Assembly (NCBI GenBank): GCA_011526585.1
Contig: WYBB01000260.1
Span: forward strand, 1-36,613
Reading direction: 5' to 3'
Length of the DNA: 36,613 nucleotides
Source: Deltaproteobacteria bacterium
GTDB taxonomy: Bacteria; Myxococcota_A; UBA9042; PHBI01
Shown here: one piece after another, positions 6,907-14,877 of the stretch
How the letters are laid out: each line of letters begins with the position of its first letter
Numbering within the stretch: the first letter of the stretch is position 1
Notes under the pieces: generated by a model
Databases searched by the model: none
Told to the model about the DNA's origin: nothing
Seen by the model: only the letters and a program-made list of their open reading frames with translations
Position numbers and translations under genes: made by a program

Positions 6907-8550
6907 ATGCGCAACGGCCAGATAATCGCAACGATGGTGGGTTTCTTCGCGGCGACGGCGCTCCCGTCGGGGTGCGGCAGCGATCACCAGTCGCGCAGTC
7001 ACCGCAACGACGATCTGATCGATCACGACTCGCCGCTCGATCCGATCGACGTGCCCGAGCAGTGCACCGTCTCGGCGAGCTGCGAGGACGGCGATCGCTG
7101 CACCGAGAACCGCTGCATCGCCTTTGGCTGCGTGGCGATCCCCATCCCCTCCGAGGAGTGCTGCGACGCGACGATCCTCTTCGAGGAGGACTTCGACGGC
7201 GCCGTCGACCCGGAGGTCGAGCTGACCAACCTCAACGAGGCCGCAGGCTGGAACGTGGTCGAGGACGAGCACACCCCGAGCGCGCCCAACGCCCTCTACT
7301 TCGGCGACCCGATCGCGCGCTCCTACGACAAGGGCCAGCAGGTCGCCGGCTCGGTCACGCTGCCGCCCTTGAAGTTGCCGCGCGAGAAGGAGGCGGTGCT
7401 GTCGATGCGCCTCTTCGCCAAGATCGAGCCGACCCTCGAGTACGACCTCTTCTGGGTCGAGGCCGACGTCGTGCTCGACACCACCGTCACCGAGACGGTG
7501 CGCCTGCTCTCCAAGCGCGATCTACCCTACACCGCCTTCCTCGACTACGCGCTCATCGACGTGCCGCTCGCCGGCCTGTCCGGCAAGGAGATCGTGCTGC
7601 GCCTGCGCTTCGACACACTCGACGGCAACAGCAACGCCTTCGAGGGCGTCTACGTCGACGACCTCAAGGTCGAGGCCCTCTGCCCGATCCCCCTGCCCTG
7701 CCTCGAGGACGCCGACTGCGACACCGGCGACCAGTGCGTCGCCTCGGCGTGCAGCGAGATCGGCTGCGTCGTCACCGACATCTGCGTCGACGAGGAGCCG
7801 ACCCCCTGCGGCGGGCCCGACTCGCCGCTCGACTGCTGCGTCGCCGACGCCGACTGCGACGACGGCGACCCGCGCACGCTCGACGTGTGCGACGGCGCGA
7901 CCTGCGTCAACAACCCCAACCCCGACGCCTGCAGCGACGACGCGAGCTGTGACGACGGCGAGGCCTGCACCGTCGACACCTGCCTCGCCGACACCGCGAC
8001 CTGCGCCCACAGCGGCGTCATCGGCGAGGGCTGCTGCGTGCCGGGCGAGGTCGCCATCGCCGACTTCGACAACGAGTCGCTGCAGGGGATCTTCGTCACC
8101 GACAACTTCGAGACCGGGATCTTCTGGCGCGCCGACAAGACGCGCTCCACCAGCGGCGAGTACGCGCTCTACTGCGGCGACCCCGTCTCCCAGACCTACG
8201 CCTCCGACGTGCGCGTCAAGAGCTCGGCCACCACGCGCCCGCTGTCGATCCCCAAGGGCGGCCTCACCACCCTCGAGCTCGACCTCTTCAAGGCGACCCG
8301 CACCGCGCGCAACTGGGACGTCTTCCAGGTCTTCGCCTTGCGCGACGGAGCGCTCTTCCCGTTGTGGAGCTCGCGCGACCTCACCGACGGCACGACCTCG
8401 GGCGCCTGGCAGCACCTGAGCATCTCGCTCGGCGGCTACGCCGGCAGCGATCTCCAGTTGCGCTTCGTCTTCGACTCGGTCGACGCCGTGAGCGCGCCCT
8501 TCGAGGGGACCTACCTCGACTCGCTCGAGCTGGTGACGCGCTGCCGCTGA
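6907..8550 (+). CDS. Cys-rich secreted lipoprotein with two repeated beta-sandwich-like domains
   Basis: This 547-residue protein has an N-terminal hydrophobic segment ending in ALPSGC, with C23 as the probable lipidation site. The lipobox is imperfect (Pro at -3). Short Cys clusters of the type ASCEDGDRC, ADCDTGDQC, ADCDDGDP and ASCDDGEAC resemble Myxococcales Cys-rich repeats. Two larger domains, about residues 90-258 and 383-547, share a layout: an ILFEEDFD or AIADFDN opening, ALYFGDP or ALYCGDP, a Leu-rich strand with LFK or LFAK, then FEGVYVDDLKVEALC or FEGTYLDSLELVTRC. They look like MAM/laminin-G-like binding domains and appear duplicated. The role is likely cell-surface adhesion or binding (inference). 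ATG 6907 has GAGG at 6897-6900; a TTG at 6871 is less likely. Confidence 0.7.
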   Translation: MRNGQIIATMVGFFAATALPSGCGSDHQSRSHRNDDLIDHDSPLDPIDVPEQCTVSASCEDGDRCTENRCIAFGCVAIPIPSEECCDATILFEEDFDGAVDPEVELTNLNEAAGWNVVEDEHTPSAPNALYFGDPIARSYDKGQQVAGSVTLPPLKLPREKEAVLSMRLFAKIEPTLEYDLFWVEADVVLDTTVTETVRLLSKRDLPYTAFLDYALIDVPLAGLSGKEIVLRLRFDTLDGNSNAFEGVYVDDLKVEALCPIPLPCLEDADCDTGDQCVASACSEIGCVVTDICVDEEPTPCGGPDSPLDCCVADADCDDGDPRTLDVCDGATCVNNPNPDACSDDASCDDGEACTVDTCLADTATCAHSGVIGEGCCVPGEVAIADFDNESLQGIFVTDNFETGIFWRADKTRSTSGEYALYCGDPVSQTYASDVRVKSSATTRPLSIPKGGLTTLELDLFKATRTARNWDVFQVFALRDGALFPLWSSRDLTDGTTSGAWQHLSISLGGYAGSDLQLRFVFDSVDAVSAPFEGTYLDSLELVTRCR

Positions 8551-8601
8551 GCAGCGCCGGCACACCCGCGCGCGATCCTTGCGTCGCGCACGACGCCGCG
8601 G

Positions 8602-8607
8602 TACTCC
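8602..8607 (+). promoter_or_regulatory. Possible -10 hexamer (TACTCC) before the HExxH lipoprotein gene
   Basis: CGGTACTCC ends 6 bases before the GTG at 8614, the same spacing as the better TGnTAnnnn elements, but with CG in place of TG. Confidence 0.22.
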
Positions 8608-8613
8608 GCTCGC

Positions 8614-9483
8614 GTGTCGCCCAGAACCGCCGCGCTGCTCTCCTTGATCGTCGTCGCCGCTTGCGACGACCGCGGGCCCACCATCGGCGATGACGACAGC
8701 GCCACCCCCGGCAAGGACGACCGCGCCGACCTCCCGACTTTCGTCGAGATCGACGCCACCCGCCCGCTCTCGACCTCGGCGCGCGCGCTCGTCGACGCCG
8801 CCATCGGCGAGATCGCCCGCGTCGCCGAGGCCGGCCGCACCCACCGTCAGAAGCGCCTCGCCGCCGAGACCGTCGCGCGCCTCGGCGCGGGCGACGCGCG
8901 CATCGACACCCTCGATGACGCCCGCGACCTCGACCTCTGGCACATGTGCCGCGACACCTCCACGCGGCCCGGCTGCGACGAGGACGAGCCGCCACCCGAC
9001 GGCGCGTTCACCGGCGACGCGGCGCTCTGGGAGACGCTCGCCGCCGAGCTCGACGGCTACACCTGGGGCAACCGCCTCTACTTCGACCTCGACGACGAGG
9101 CGCTCGACCCCGAGGCGCTCGCCGCCACGCTCGTGCACGAGCTCAACCACGCGCTGAACCGATCGGAGTGCTGGTATTACCGCAACTACTGGGCGCACGA
9201 GGTCGACGAGACCCTCGCCTGGCTCGAGGAGTATCGCGCCTTCGTCGCCGAGTGCGTGTTCTCGCGCGGCACGGCCGCCACGGCGAAGCGCTGTGACGAG
9301 GTCGCGACGCACGACCTGGAGGCCCGTGAATACGGGCTCACCCCCGACCTCGCCGCGCTCGTCGACGATCCGGCGCTCGGCTCGGTCGCCATCGCCGAGG
9401 CGCTCCTGGCCGAGGACGGTGTGTACGGCTGGCTCGTGCCGGCGGCCGAGGTGTGGCCCGACGACTTCGCGGAGTGTGAGTGA
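8614..9483 (+). CDS. Putative zinc-metallopeptidase-like lipoprotein (HExxH)
   Basis: This 289-residue protein starts at a GTG and has a lipoprotein signal peptide: LLSLIVVAAC, with C17 as lipid site followed by DD. After an acidic linker, a helical region leads to TLVHELNHALNRSE. H175-E176 and H179 form an HExxH zinc-binding motif. The Glu-rich HEVDETLAWLEEYRAF about 20 residues later can supply a third ligand, as in gluzincins. I do not recognise the exact family. Four Cys residues (WHMC, RPGC, SEC, AEC plus KRC nearby) may form disulfides outside the membrane. It may be a peptidase or a structural relative; activity is inferred only from the motif. The stop overlaps the ATG of the DUF2330 gene (TGATG), indicating coupled expression. 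Confidence 0.62.
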   Translation: MSPRTAALLSLIVVAACDDRGPTIGDDDSATPGKDDRADLPTFVEIDATRPLSTSARALVDAAIGEIARVAEAGRTHRQKRLAAETVARLGAGDARIDTLDDARDLDLWHMCRDTSTRPGCDEDEPPPDGAFTGDAALWETLAAELDGYTWGNRLYFDLDDEALDPEALAATLVHELNHALNRSECWYYRNYWAHEVDETLAWLEEYRAFVAECVFSRGTAATAKRCDEVATHDLEAREYGLTPDLAALVDDPALGSVAIAEALLAEDGVYGWLVPAAEVWPDDFAECE

Positions 9484-10667
9484 TGCTCGATCGTCATCGT
9501 CCCGCGGCACGGCTGATGCGCTGGCTCCTCGCGCCCGCGCTCTCGGTCGGCGCGATCGCCGCGACCCCGGACGAGGGCCGCGCCTGCGGCGCCTTCTTCC
9601 GCACCGAGACCTCGCAGAACCTGGCGATCGGCGCGCAGCGCGCGCTGATGATCGTCGGCGACGACGAGGTGAGCCTGCACCTGCAGCTCGCGGCCCGGAC
9701 CGACGGCAAGGCCTTCTCGTGGGTGATCCCCGTACCCGGCCAGGGCGGAACGCCGACCGTCGAGCTCGGCGAGCAGGCGATCTTCGACGCGCTCGACGCG
9801 CTGACGACCCCATCGGTCACCATCAGCGAGGACGGCGGTTCGGGCGGCGGCCTCTGCGCCGGCGACGTCGGCAAGGCCGGCGGCGATTCGCGCGGCGCGG
9901 TGCAGCACTTCGGCGGCGCGACCCTCGGCCCCTACACCTACGACCTCATCGCCGGCTCGAGCGCCGACGCGATCGGCGCCTGGCTCGACGAGCACGGCTA
10001 CGTCCCGGCGGACGGGCTCGCCGACGCGCTTACCCCCTACACCGACCGGAGCGTCTTCGTCGCGGTGCGCCTGAACGAGGTCACGGCCGCCGACGCCGCC
10101 ACGTTGCGCCCGCTGGCGCTGCGCTGGCCCCGCGCCTTCGAGGCCGGCCTCGGCTACGCGCTCGGCCTCTCGCGCCTCTCGGCCGCCGAGGTGCAGCCGC
10201 TGCTCCTGTGGATCCTCGCCGACAAGCGCCAGCGCGTCGCCAACTTCGGCTCGCTCTCGCTCGAGCACCTCGCGCGCACCATGCGCGACGTGGACCTCGA
10301 CTACGAGGACGCGCTCGCCGCCCTCACCGGGGACGCCGGCGGTCGCCTCGTCCTCACCGAGTTCGCGCGCGACCTGCGCACCCTCGACGTGCCCGCCGCG
10401 CTGGCGGCGCTCGTCACCGACCAGCACCCCTACCTCACGCGCCTCTACGCCGCGGTGCCGCGCGACGCGCTCGAGGATCTCGTCATCACCTTCGCCGCCG
10501 GCGCCCCCGACGTCGACCCGCACGTCACGGTCTCCCATGCGGAGGGCCGCGGCGGCGACGCGCTCATGATCGCTTCGGCGCTGGGTGCGCTCGCCGTGCA
10601 CCGCAGGAGGCGCGCGACGCGGCCGGACTCCCGCGCTCGACCGCGCTCGCGCTCAACCCGCGAGTAG
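9483..10667 (+). CDS. DUF2330-family exported protein
   Basis: This 394-residue protein has an N-terminal export signal (RLMRWLLAPALSVGAIAA), then ACGAFFRTE and FSWVIPVPGQGGTPTVEL. These are hallmarks of DUF2330, a family of unknown function with an ACGxFF start after signal cleavage and a WVIPVP strand. A C-terminal hydrophobic patch (ALMIASALGALAV) followed by an Arg-rich tail resembles a sorting or anchoring tail, but there is no Cys as in MYXO-CTERM. ATG 9483 is chosen because GGAG at 9471-9474 is 8 bases upstream; GTG 9480 is an alternative. It is coupled to the HExxH lipoprotein gene. Its end overlaps the convergent histidine kinase gene by 15 bases. The function is unknown. Confidence 0.72.
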   Translation: MLDRHRPAARLMRWLLAPALSVGAIAATPDEGRACGAFFRTETSQNLAIGAQRALMIVGDDEVSLHLQLAARTDGKAFSWVIPVPGQGGTPTVELGEQAIFDALDALTTPSVTISEDGGSGGGLCAGDVGKAGGDSRGAVQHFGGATLGPYTYDLIAGSSADAIGAWLDEHGYVPADGLADALTPYTDRSVFVAVRLNEVTAADAATLRPLALRWPRAFEAGLGYALGLSRLSAAEVQPLLLWILADKRQRVANFGSLSLEHLARTMRDVDLDYEDALAALTGDAGGRLVLTEFARDLRTLDVPAALAALVTDQHPYLTRLYAAVPRDALEDLVITFAAGAPDVDPHVTVSHAEGRGGDALMIASALGALAVHRRRRATRPDSRARPRSRSTRE

Positions 10668-12773
10668 GCGCCGCACCGTCACCGCCAGCTCGCGCAGCGC
10701 GTCGGGCTTGAGCAGGAGCTCGCTCACCCCGATCTCCTCGAGCGACTCCCGGTTCCAGAGCCCGCCCGAGATCACGACGATCGGGATCCCGGGGCGCAGC
10801 GCACGCACCGCGCGCGCCAGCTCGAAGCCCGACAGGCGCGGCATCGACGCGTCGGTGACGATCGCCGAGAACCCATCGGGCGAGGCCGTGAACGATGCGA
10901 GCGCGCGCTCGGGATCGTCGTGGACCTCGGCGCGGAAACCGACACGCTCGAGCTCGCGCTTGGCGAGACGACCGATCAGCGGCTCGTCGTCGACGACGAG
11001 GACCGGCAGCGTGCCCGGGTCGACCGGCACACCGGACGCGTGTGTGGCGGGCTCGACCGCGATCGCCACCTCACCGACCCCACGCGCTGGCGGGCGCGCC
11101 GCCGGCAGCCAGACCTCGAAGGCGCTGCCGTGCGCGAGCTCGGAGCGCACGTGCACCACGCCATGGTGCGCCTCGGCGATCTGCCGCACGATCGCCAGGC
11201 CGAGACCCGCCCCCTGTCCGGGCGCGCGCGTGGTGAAGAACGGCTCGAAGACCTCGTCGAGGTGGTCGTCGGCGATGCCGATCCCGGTGTCCTCGATCGT
11301 CAGGCGCGCCCAGCTCCCGGGGCCGACGAGCGCACCTGCGTCGCCTTCCGACACCTCGACGACCGCGACGCGCACGCCGAGCACGCCGCCTTGCGGCATG
11401 GCCTGGATCGCGTTGCCGGCGAGGTTGAGCACGATCTGCTGGAGCTGCGTCGCGTCGGCCAGGACCCAGGCGTCCTGGTCGAGGGCCTCGCGCACCGTGA
11501 CGGTGGCCGGGAGCTTCGCGCCGAGGAGGCGCAGCGCCTCGCGCACGATCGGCGCGAGCGGCTGGAGCGCGCGCTGCGGCTCGGCGTCGGGGCTGAAGGC
11601 GAGGATGCGGCGCACGAGCTCGGTCGCGCGCGAGGCGGCGCGCTCGATCTCGGCGACCGCCTCGAGCGCGGGGTGCTCGGCGGGGAGCTCGTCGCGCGCG
11701 GACGACACGCTGCCCTGGATCGCCGTCAGCACGTTGTTGAAGTCGTGCGCGATCCCATTGGCCATGCGCGAGAGCCCATCGAGGCGCTGGCTCCGCAGGA
11801 CCTCGCCCTCGAGGCGCTTCTGGGCGCTGATGTCTTCGACCATCGCGACGACGAAGAGCGGCTCCGCGGTCGCCTCGTCGTGCGCGAGCGACGCCGACAG
11901 GCGCGCCCAGACCGAGGCGCCATCCTTGCGCACGTAGCGCTTCTCGAGCTGAAAGCTCGCGCGCACCCCGGTCATGAGCTCGAAGGCGAGCTGTGCGTTG
12001 CGTTGCAGATCCTGCGGATCGGTGATCCGCACCGGCCCGATCGCCACGAGCTCGTCGGCGTCGTAGCCGAGGATCCTGCACAGCGCCGGGTTCACGCGCA
12101 GGTAGCGACCATCGAGGCCGATCAGCGCCATGCCGATCACCGCGTGCTCGAAGATCGCGCGCAGCTCCGCCTCGCTCCGTCGCAGCGCGCTCTCGATCTG
12201 GCGAGCGCGCTCGGCCTGGATGGCGATCCCGGCGAGGTGCGTCGCGGCGGCGACCCAGCGGCGCTCATCCGGGCGTGGTCCACGCGGCTCACGGTAGTAC
12301 ATCGCGAAGGTGCCGAGCACGTCGCGCTCGGCCGAGAGGATCGGGGTCGACCAGCACGCGCGGAGATCATGCTTCAGCGCGAGCTCACGCCAGTCGCGCC
12401 AGTAGGGGTGGGTCGCGATATCGTCGACCTCGACGACCTCGCCGCGGTAGGCCGCCGCGCCGCACGAGCCGGCCTCGGGCCCGATGGCGGCACCGTCGAT
12501 CGCGCGCGTGAAGGTCTCGGGCAGGCTCGGCGCGGCCCCGTGGCGCACGACCTGCGCCGTCCGATCGAGGAGCAGGATCGAGCACACCATCTCCGACGAG
12601 CGCGACTCGACGAGGCGCACGATCCCCGCGAGCACCTCGGCGAGCGGCGCGCCGGCGGCGGTCTGTTCGAGCAGGGCCTGCTGGCTCTGCAGGAAGACCA
12701 CGTCGCCCGGCGTCGTTTCGCCGGAAGCGCCATCGCCGTGAGGGCGCGCACTGTCGGGTCCGACGACGACCAT
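10653..12773 (-). CDS. Hybrid sensor histidine kinase (GAF-PAS-HisKA-HATPase-REC)
   Basis: This 706-residue soluble kinase has no membrane segment. A GAF-like domain covers about residues 30-180 (GSCGAAAYRGEVVEVDDIATHP). A PAS domain with PAC motif follows (about 195-315: IFEHAVIGMALIGLDGRYLRVN, then FVVAMVEDISAQKRLE). The dimerization helix has the phospho-acceptor H343 in GIAHDFNNVLT. The ATPase domain shows NLAGNAIQAM, EDTGIGI and GAGLGLAIV. A C-terminal receiver domain has VVDDEPL, the phospho-acceptor D641 in TDASMP, and a Lys in LLLKPD. The HDFNN-type box with a C-terminal receiver is common in myxobacteria. No DNA-binding output domain is present, so it probably passes phosphate to a separate partner, not visible here. 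ATG 12773 is chosen because a TGTTACGAT element lies 9 bases upstream and the GAF domain starts soon after. Confidence 0.92.
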   Translation of the reverse strand: MVVVGPDSARPHGDGASGETTPGDVVFLQSQQALLEQTAAGAPLAEVLAGIVRLVESRSSEMVCSILLLDRTAQVVRHGAAPSLPETFTRAIDGAAIGPEAGSCGAAAYRGEVVEVDDIATHPYWRDWRELALKHDLRACWSTPILSAERDVLGTFAMYYREPRGPRPDERRWVAAATHLAGIAIQAERARQIESALRRSEAELRAIFEHAVIGMALIGLDGRYLRVNPALCRILGYDADELVAIGPVRITDPQDLQRNAQLAFELMTGVRASFQLEKRYVRKDGASVWARLSASLAHDEATAEPLFVVAMVEDISAQKRLEGEVLRSQRLDGLSRMANGIAHDFNNVLTAIQGSVSSARDELPAEHPALEAVAEIERAASRATELVRRILAFSPDAEPQRALQPLAPIVREALRLLGAKLPATVTVREALDQDAWVLADATQLQQIVLNLAGNAIQAMPQGGVLGVRVAVVEVSEGDAGALVGPGSWARLTIEDTGIGIADDHLDEVFEPFFTTRAPGQGAGLGLAIVRQIAEAHHGVVHVRSELAHGSAFEVWLPAARPPARGVGEVAIAVEPATHASGVPVDPGTLPVLVVDDEPLIGRLAKRELERVGFRAEVHDDPERALASFTASPDGFSAIVTDASMPRLSGFELARAVRALRPGIPIVVISGGLWNRESLEEIGVSELLLKPDALRELAVTVRRLLAG

Positions 12774-12782
12774 GCGGAAGAG

Positions 12783-12791
12783 ATCGTAACA
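12783..12791 (-). promoter_or_regulatory. Putative extended -10 element of the hybrid histidine kinase gene
   Basis: On the minus strand TGTTACGAT ends 9 bases before ATG 12773. The TACGAT hexamer is identical to the one before the sigma-factor gene at 13936-13941. No Shine-Dalgarno sequence precedes the ATG, in keeping with a leaderless or near-leaderless mRNA. Confidence 0.45.
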
Positions 12792-12848
12792 CGTGGTCAC
12801 GCGGCTGGCACGAGCCCGGGCGCTCAATGCGCGGTTCGCGTCGGGCTG

Positions 12849-12857
12849 TGCTATGAA
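12849..12857 (+). promoter_or_regulatory. Putative extended -10 element of the duplicated-domain protein gene
   Basis: TGCTATGAA lies 45 bases before ATG 12903. Here, unlike most other cases in the window, a normal 5' leader with a strong Shine-Dalgarno (AGGAGGGG, 12892-12900 region) would result. Confidence 0.35.
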
Positions 12858-12902
12858 GGTGCAAGTCGTCCGGTGGGCCCGGACCGCGACCCAGGAGGGG
12901 GT

Positions 12903-13604
12903 ATGTCGCTCGTCGCATTGACCTTGGCGCTGGTGATCACTCAGGATTCGCCGCTGCCGATCCTCGAGATCGGCACGCTGCCCGACAGCGGCTACGTGTC
13001 GCTGCTCGCGATGGACGGGGAGGGGCGCTGGGTCGGCTGGGGCGACCACAAGGGCCAGGTCGAGGCGAGCGAGCTCGCCGAGATCAAGAAGGCGATCGAC
13101 GAGGCCCGGCTCTCGACGGTCGAGGGTCCGCGCTGCACGACCACGCCTGTCCTGCAGCTCGTGCGCACGCGCCGCGGCGAGGTGCGCTACGCCGAGACCT
13201 GCGGGCCGATGGCCCACCCGACCCTGAACCGCCTCGTCGAGCTGGCCAAGTCGCTCACCGTTCGCCGCACCGAGCCGATGGTCGTGCGCCTCGATCGTTT
13301 TCGCGCCGGCGACGAGCTGCGCAAGGAGTCGATCATCCTCAAGAAGAGCGGCATCTGGACGCGCGACAACGCCGCCGGCAACACCGGCGGGGCCGAGCTG
13401 CAGGCGCTCATCGACGCCTTCGACAAGGCCGAGCTCGCGACCGTCACCGTCGCGCCGGCGCCGGACTGTCGCGGCGATCACATCCACGAGCTCGACGTGC
13501 CCGGCCGCGGCAAGTTGCGCTGGATCGCGCCCTGCCAGGGGCCGAGCCCTACGCTCTCGGCGGCGCTCGATCAGCTCTTCAAGCTCGTCGGTCTCCCACG
13601 CTGA
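12903..13604 (+). CDS. Exported protein of two tandem copies of an unnamed domain
   Basis: This 233-residue protein has a short hydrophobic N-terminus (LVALTLALVIT) that may be a signal peptide. The remainder is an internal duplication. Copy 1 (about residues 30-120) has C78 and C100; copy 2 (about 126-230) has C189 and C211. Equivalent Cys residues are exactly 111 residues apart. Shared features in order are G-x-W, an EL-A/Q-x-I/L helix with A-x-L-x-T-V, a Cys, a basic strand (RGEVRY or RGKLRW), C-G-P or C-Q-G-P, P-T-L and a final L-x-K-L or LAKSL helix. One disulfide per copy is likely if it is exported. ATG 12903 has a strong ribosome-binding site. I do not recognise the family; the function is unknown. 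Confidence 0.7.
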   Translation: MSLVALTLALVITQDSPLPILEIGTLPDSGYVSLLAMDGEGRWVGWGDHKGQVEASELAEIKKAIDEARLSTVEGPRCTTTPVLQLVRTRRGEVRYAETCGPMAHPTLNRLVELAKSLTVRRTEPMVVRLDRFRAGDELRKESIILKKSGIWTRDNAAGNTGGAELQALIDAFDKAELATVTVAPAPDCRGDHIHELDVPGRGKLRWIAPCQGPSPTLSAALDQLFKLVGLPR

Positions 13605-13740
13605 CCCACCAGGGAAGCCCGCCGATTCCGATCGCCATCCCGATCGATTTCCGCGCAACGATCGCGCCCGGCTCGCATCTCCCTTTCGAGAGACGCGAAC
13701 GGATGGGCCGCTCGCCTCCTCGGAATCGGGAGCGAATCAC

Positions 13741-13908
13741 ATGGACAACCTCGACAAGACCACGCCGTCGACCCGCATCACCCTCGACACCCTGCAGACC
13801 AGGGAGGCGAGCACCGCGCAGCGCAACCTGCAGGTGCGCACCGGGATCCGGGCCGGCGCCGACGGCACCACCCACGGCCGCTTCGCGCGCTACGGCGGCA
13901 ACCCCTGA
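13741..13908 (+). CDS. Small 55-residue peptide gene, possible modified-peptide precursor
   Basis: This short gene reads from ATG 13741 to TGA 13906-13908 and has GGGAG at 13728-13732, 8 bases upstream. It starts MDNLDKTTPSTR, has a middle TLQTREASTAQ, and ends in a Gly/Arg/aromatic-rich tail, LQVRTGIRAGADG followed by GRFARYGGNP. It has no Cys and no hydrophobic signal. An acidic-then-polar front with a distinct Gly-rich tail is reminiscent of a leader/core precursor, and a JmjC-type oxygenase gene lies within 1 kb. This is inference only: no recognition motif or cleavage site is established, and it could equally be a small regulatory protein of the adjacent sigma factor. It is 39 bases before the sigma-factor gene on the same strand. 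Confidence 0.6.
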   Translation: MDNLDKTTPSTRITLDTLQTREASTAQRNLQVRTGIRAGADGTTHGRFARYGGNP

Positions 13909-13932
13909 CGTTGCCACCTCGGTCCGCGGCCG

Positions 13933-13941
13933 TGGTACGAT
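13933..13941 (+). promoter_or_regulatory. Putative extended -10 element of the sigma-factor gene
   Basis: TGGTACGAT ends 6 bases before ATG 13948. TTGCCA at 13911-13916 matches five of six bases of TTGACA, but the 19-base spacer is long. This suggests that the sigma-factor gene has its own promoter, separate from the small peptide gene, and a leaderless mRNA. Confidence 0.45.
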
Positions 13942-13947
13942 CGTGAC

Positions 13948-14868
13948 ATGTCCGATGAAGGCGACGTGTCACGATCCGCAGCACCCGAGCCCGCGGACCC
14001 CTCGCTCGCGCTGAGCCACGCCGCGCCGTGGGCTTCGGCCGAGCTCGTGGCGCTCCTGGCGGAAGCCCTCCGCCAGGCGCGTCGCGATTGGCCGCTGATC
14101 GCGGTCCCGATCGAGCGTTACGCCGACCACGTCAGAGAGCGCTGGTCGACCGCCGATCCCGCCGCCCTCACGGTCGCCCTCGCGCGCGATCTCTACCTCG
14201 CCTGCGCGTGCCTCCTCCGCGAGCCCGAGGCCGTGCGCGTGTTCGACCGCGACGTGCTGCGCGCCGTCGCGCCGGCGGTGCAGCAGATCCGCCGCGAGCC
14301 GGACTTCGTCGACGAGATCATGCAGCAGGCCCGTGAGCGCTTGCTCGTCGGCACCGCCGGCGCGCGCCCGCGCATCGCCGACTACACCGGCCTCGGCGCG
14401 CTGCGCGGCTGGGTGCGCGTCGTCGTGGTGCGCCTCGCCCTCCAGGCCTTGCGCACGCGCGACCTGCCCGTGCCGGACCTGCCCGAGCGCGACGACGACG
14501 GCGACGCCCCGCGCGAAGCCAACCCGCGCGACCCCGAGCGCGACCACATCCAGGCGCGCTATGGCGGCTGGTTCAAGCAGGCGATCAAGGCGTCGTTGTC
14601 CGCGCTCCAGGGCGACGAGCGCCAGCTCATCGAGCTGCTCGTGCGCGAGCGTCTCTCGCTCACCGAGATCGGCCAACGCCTCGGTGTGAACAAGTCGACG
14701 ATCTCGCGCCGAATCGCCGCGATCCGCGCGCGCCTCTTCGACGAGATCCAGCGTCGCGCGCACGACGAGCTCAAGGTCGCGCAGGGCGACTACCAGAGCC
14801 TCCTGCGCGTGATCCAGAGCCAGCTCGATCTCAGCCTCGACTTCGGCGACCCGCTCGCCGATCGTTGA
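13948..14868 (+). CDS. Sigma-70-family RNA polymerase sigma factor, Myxococcales type (Sig-70_gmx1-like)
   Basis: This 306-residue protein matches the myxobacterial sigma family that I remember as Sig-70_gmx1. In the first half, DLYLACACLLREPEAV and DFVDEIMQQARERLLVG lead to IADYTGLGALRGWVRVVVVRLAL, a region-2-like core. The C-terminal third has a region-4 helix-turn-helix: LSLTEIGQRLGVNKSTISRRIAAIRARLF. It should direct RNA polymerase to a special promoter set. Such sigma genes often lie beside Ser/Thr kinase genes in myxobacteria. Here the kinase at 16140-19193 carries an anti-sigma-like zinc finger, so the two may form a sigma/anti-sigma pair (inference). The gene ends 9 bases from the convergent oxygenase gene. 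The start has no Shine-Dalgarno but does have a TGGTACGAT element. Confidence 0.85.
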   Translation: MSDEGDVSRSAAPEPADPSLALSHAAPWASAELVALLAEALRQARRDWPLIAVPIERYADHVRERWSTADPAALTVALARDLYLACACLLREPEAVRVFDRDVLRAVAPAVQQIRREPDFVDEIMQQARERLLVGTAGARPRIADYTGLGALRGWVRVVVVRLALQALRTRDLPVPDLPERDDDGDAPREANPRDPERDHIQARYGGWFKQAIKASLSALQGDERQLIELLVRERLSLTEIGQRLGVNKSTISRRIAAIRARLFDEIQRRAHDELKVAQGDYQSLLRVIQSQLDLSLDFGDPLADR

Positions 14869-14877
14869 GCGCGCGGC

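Noticed and set aside
10540..10667. C-terminal hydrophobic patch plus Arg-rich tail in the DUF2330 protein as a MYXO-CTERM sorting signal.
   Set aside because: There is no Cys before the hydrophobic patch and the basic tail is long; at most a weak resemblance.
12806..12830. TGGCAC at 12806-12811 in the divergent region looked like the -24 part of a sigma-54 promoter.
   Set aside because: The GC/TTGC -12 part is absent at the required spacing.
13622..13729. Nine-base inverted repeat CCGATTCCG (13622-13630) and CGGAATCGG (13721-13729) upstream of the small peptide gene.
   Set aside because: The arms are about 90 bases apart with no matching flanks, so a chance match is more likely than a structure or operator.
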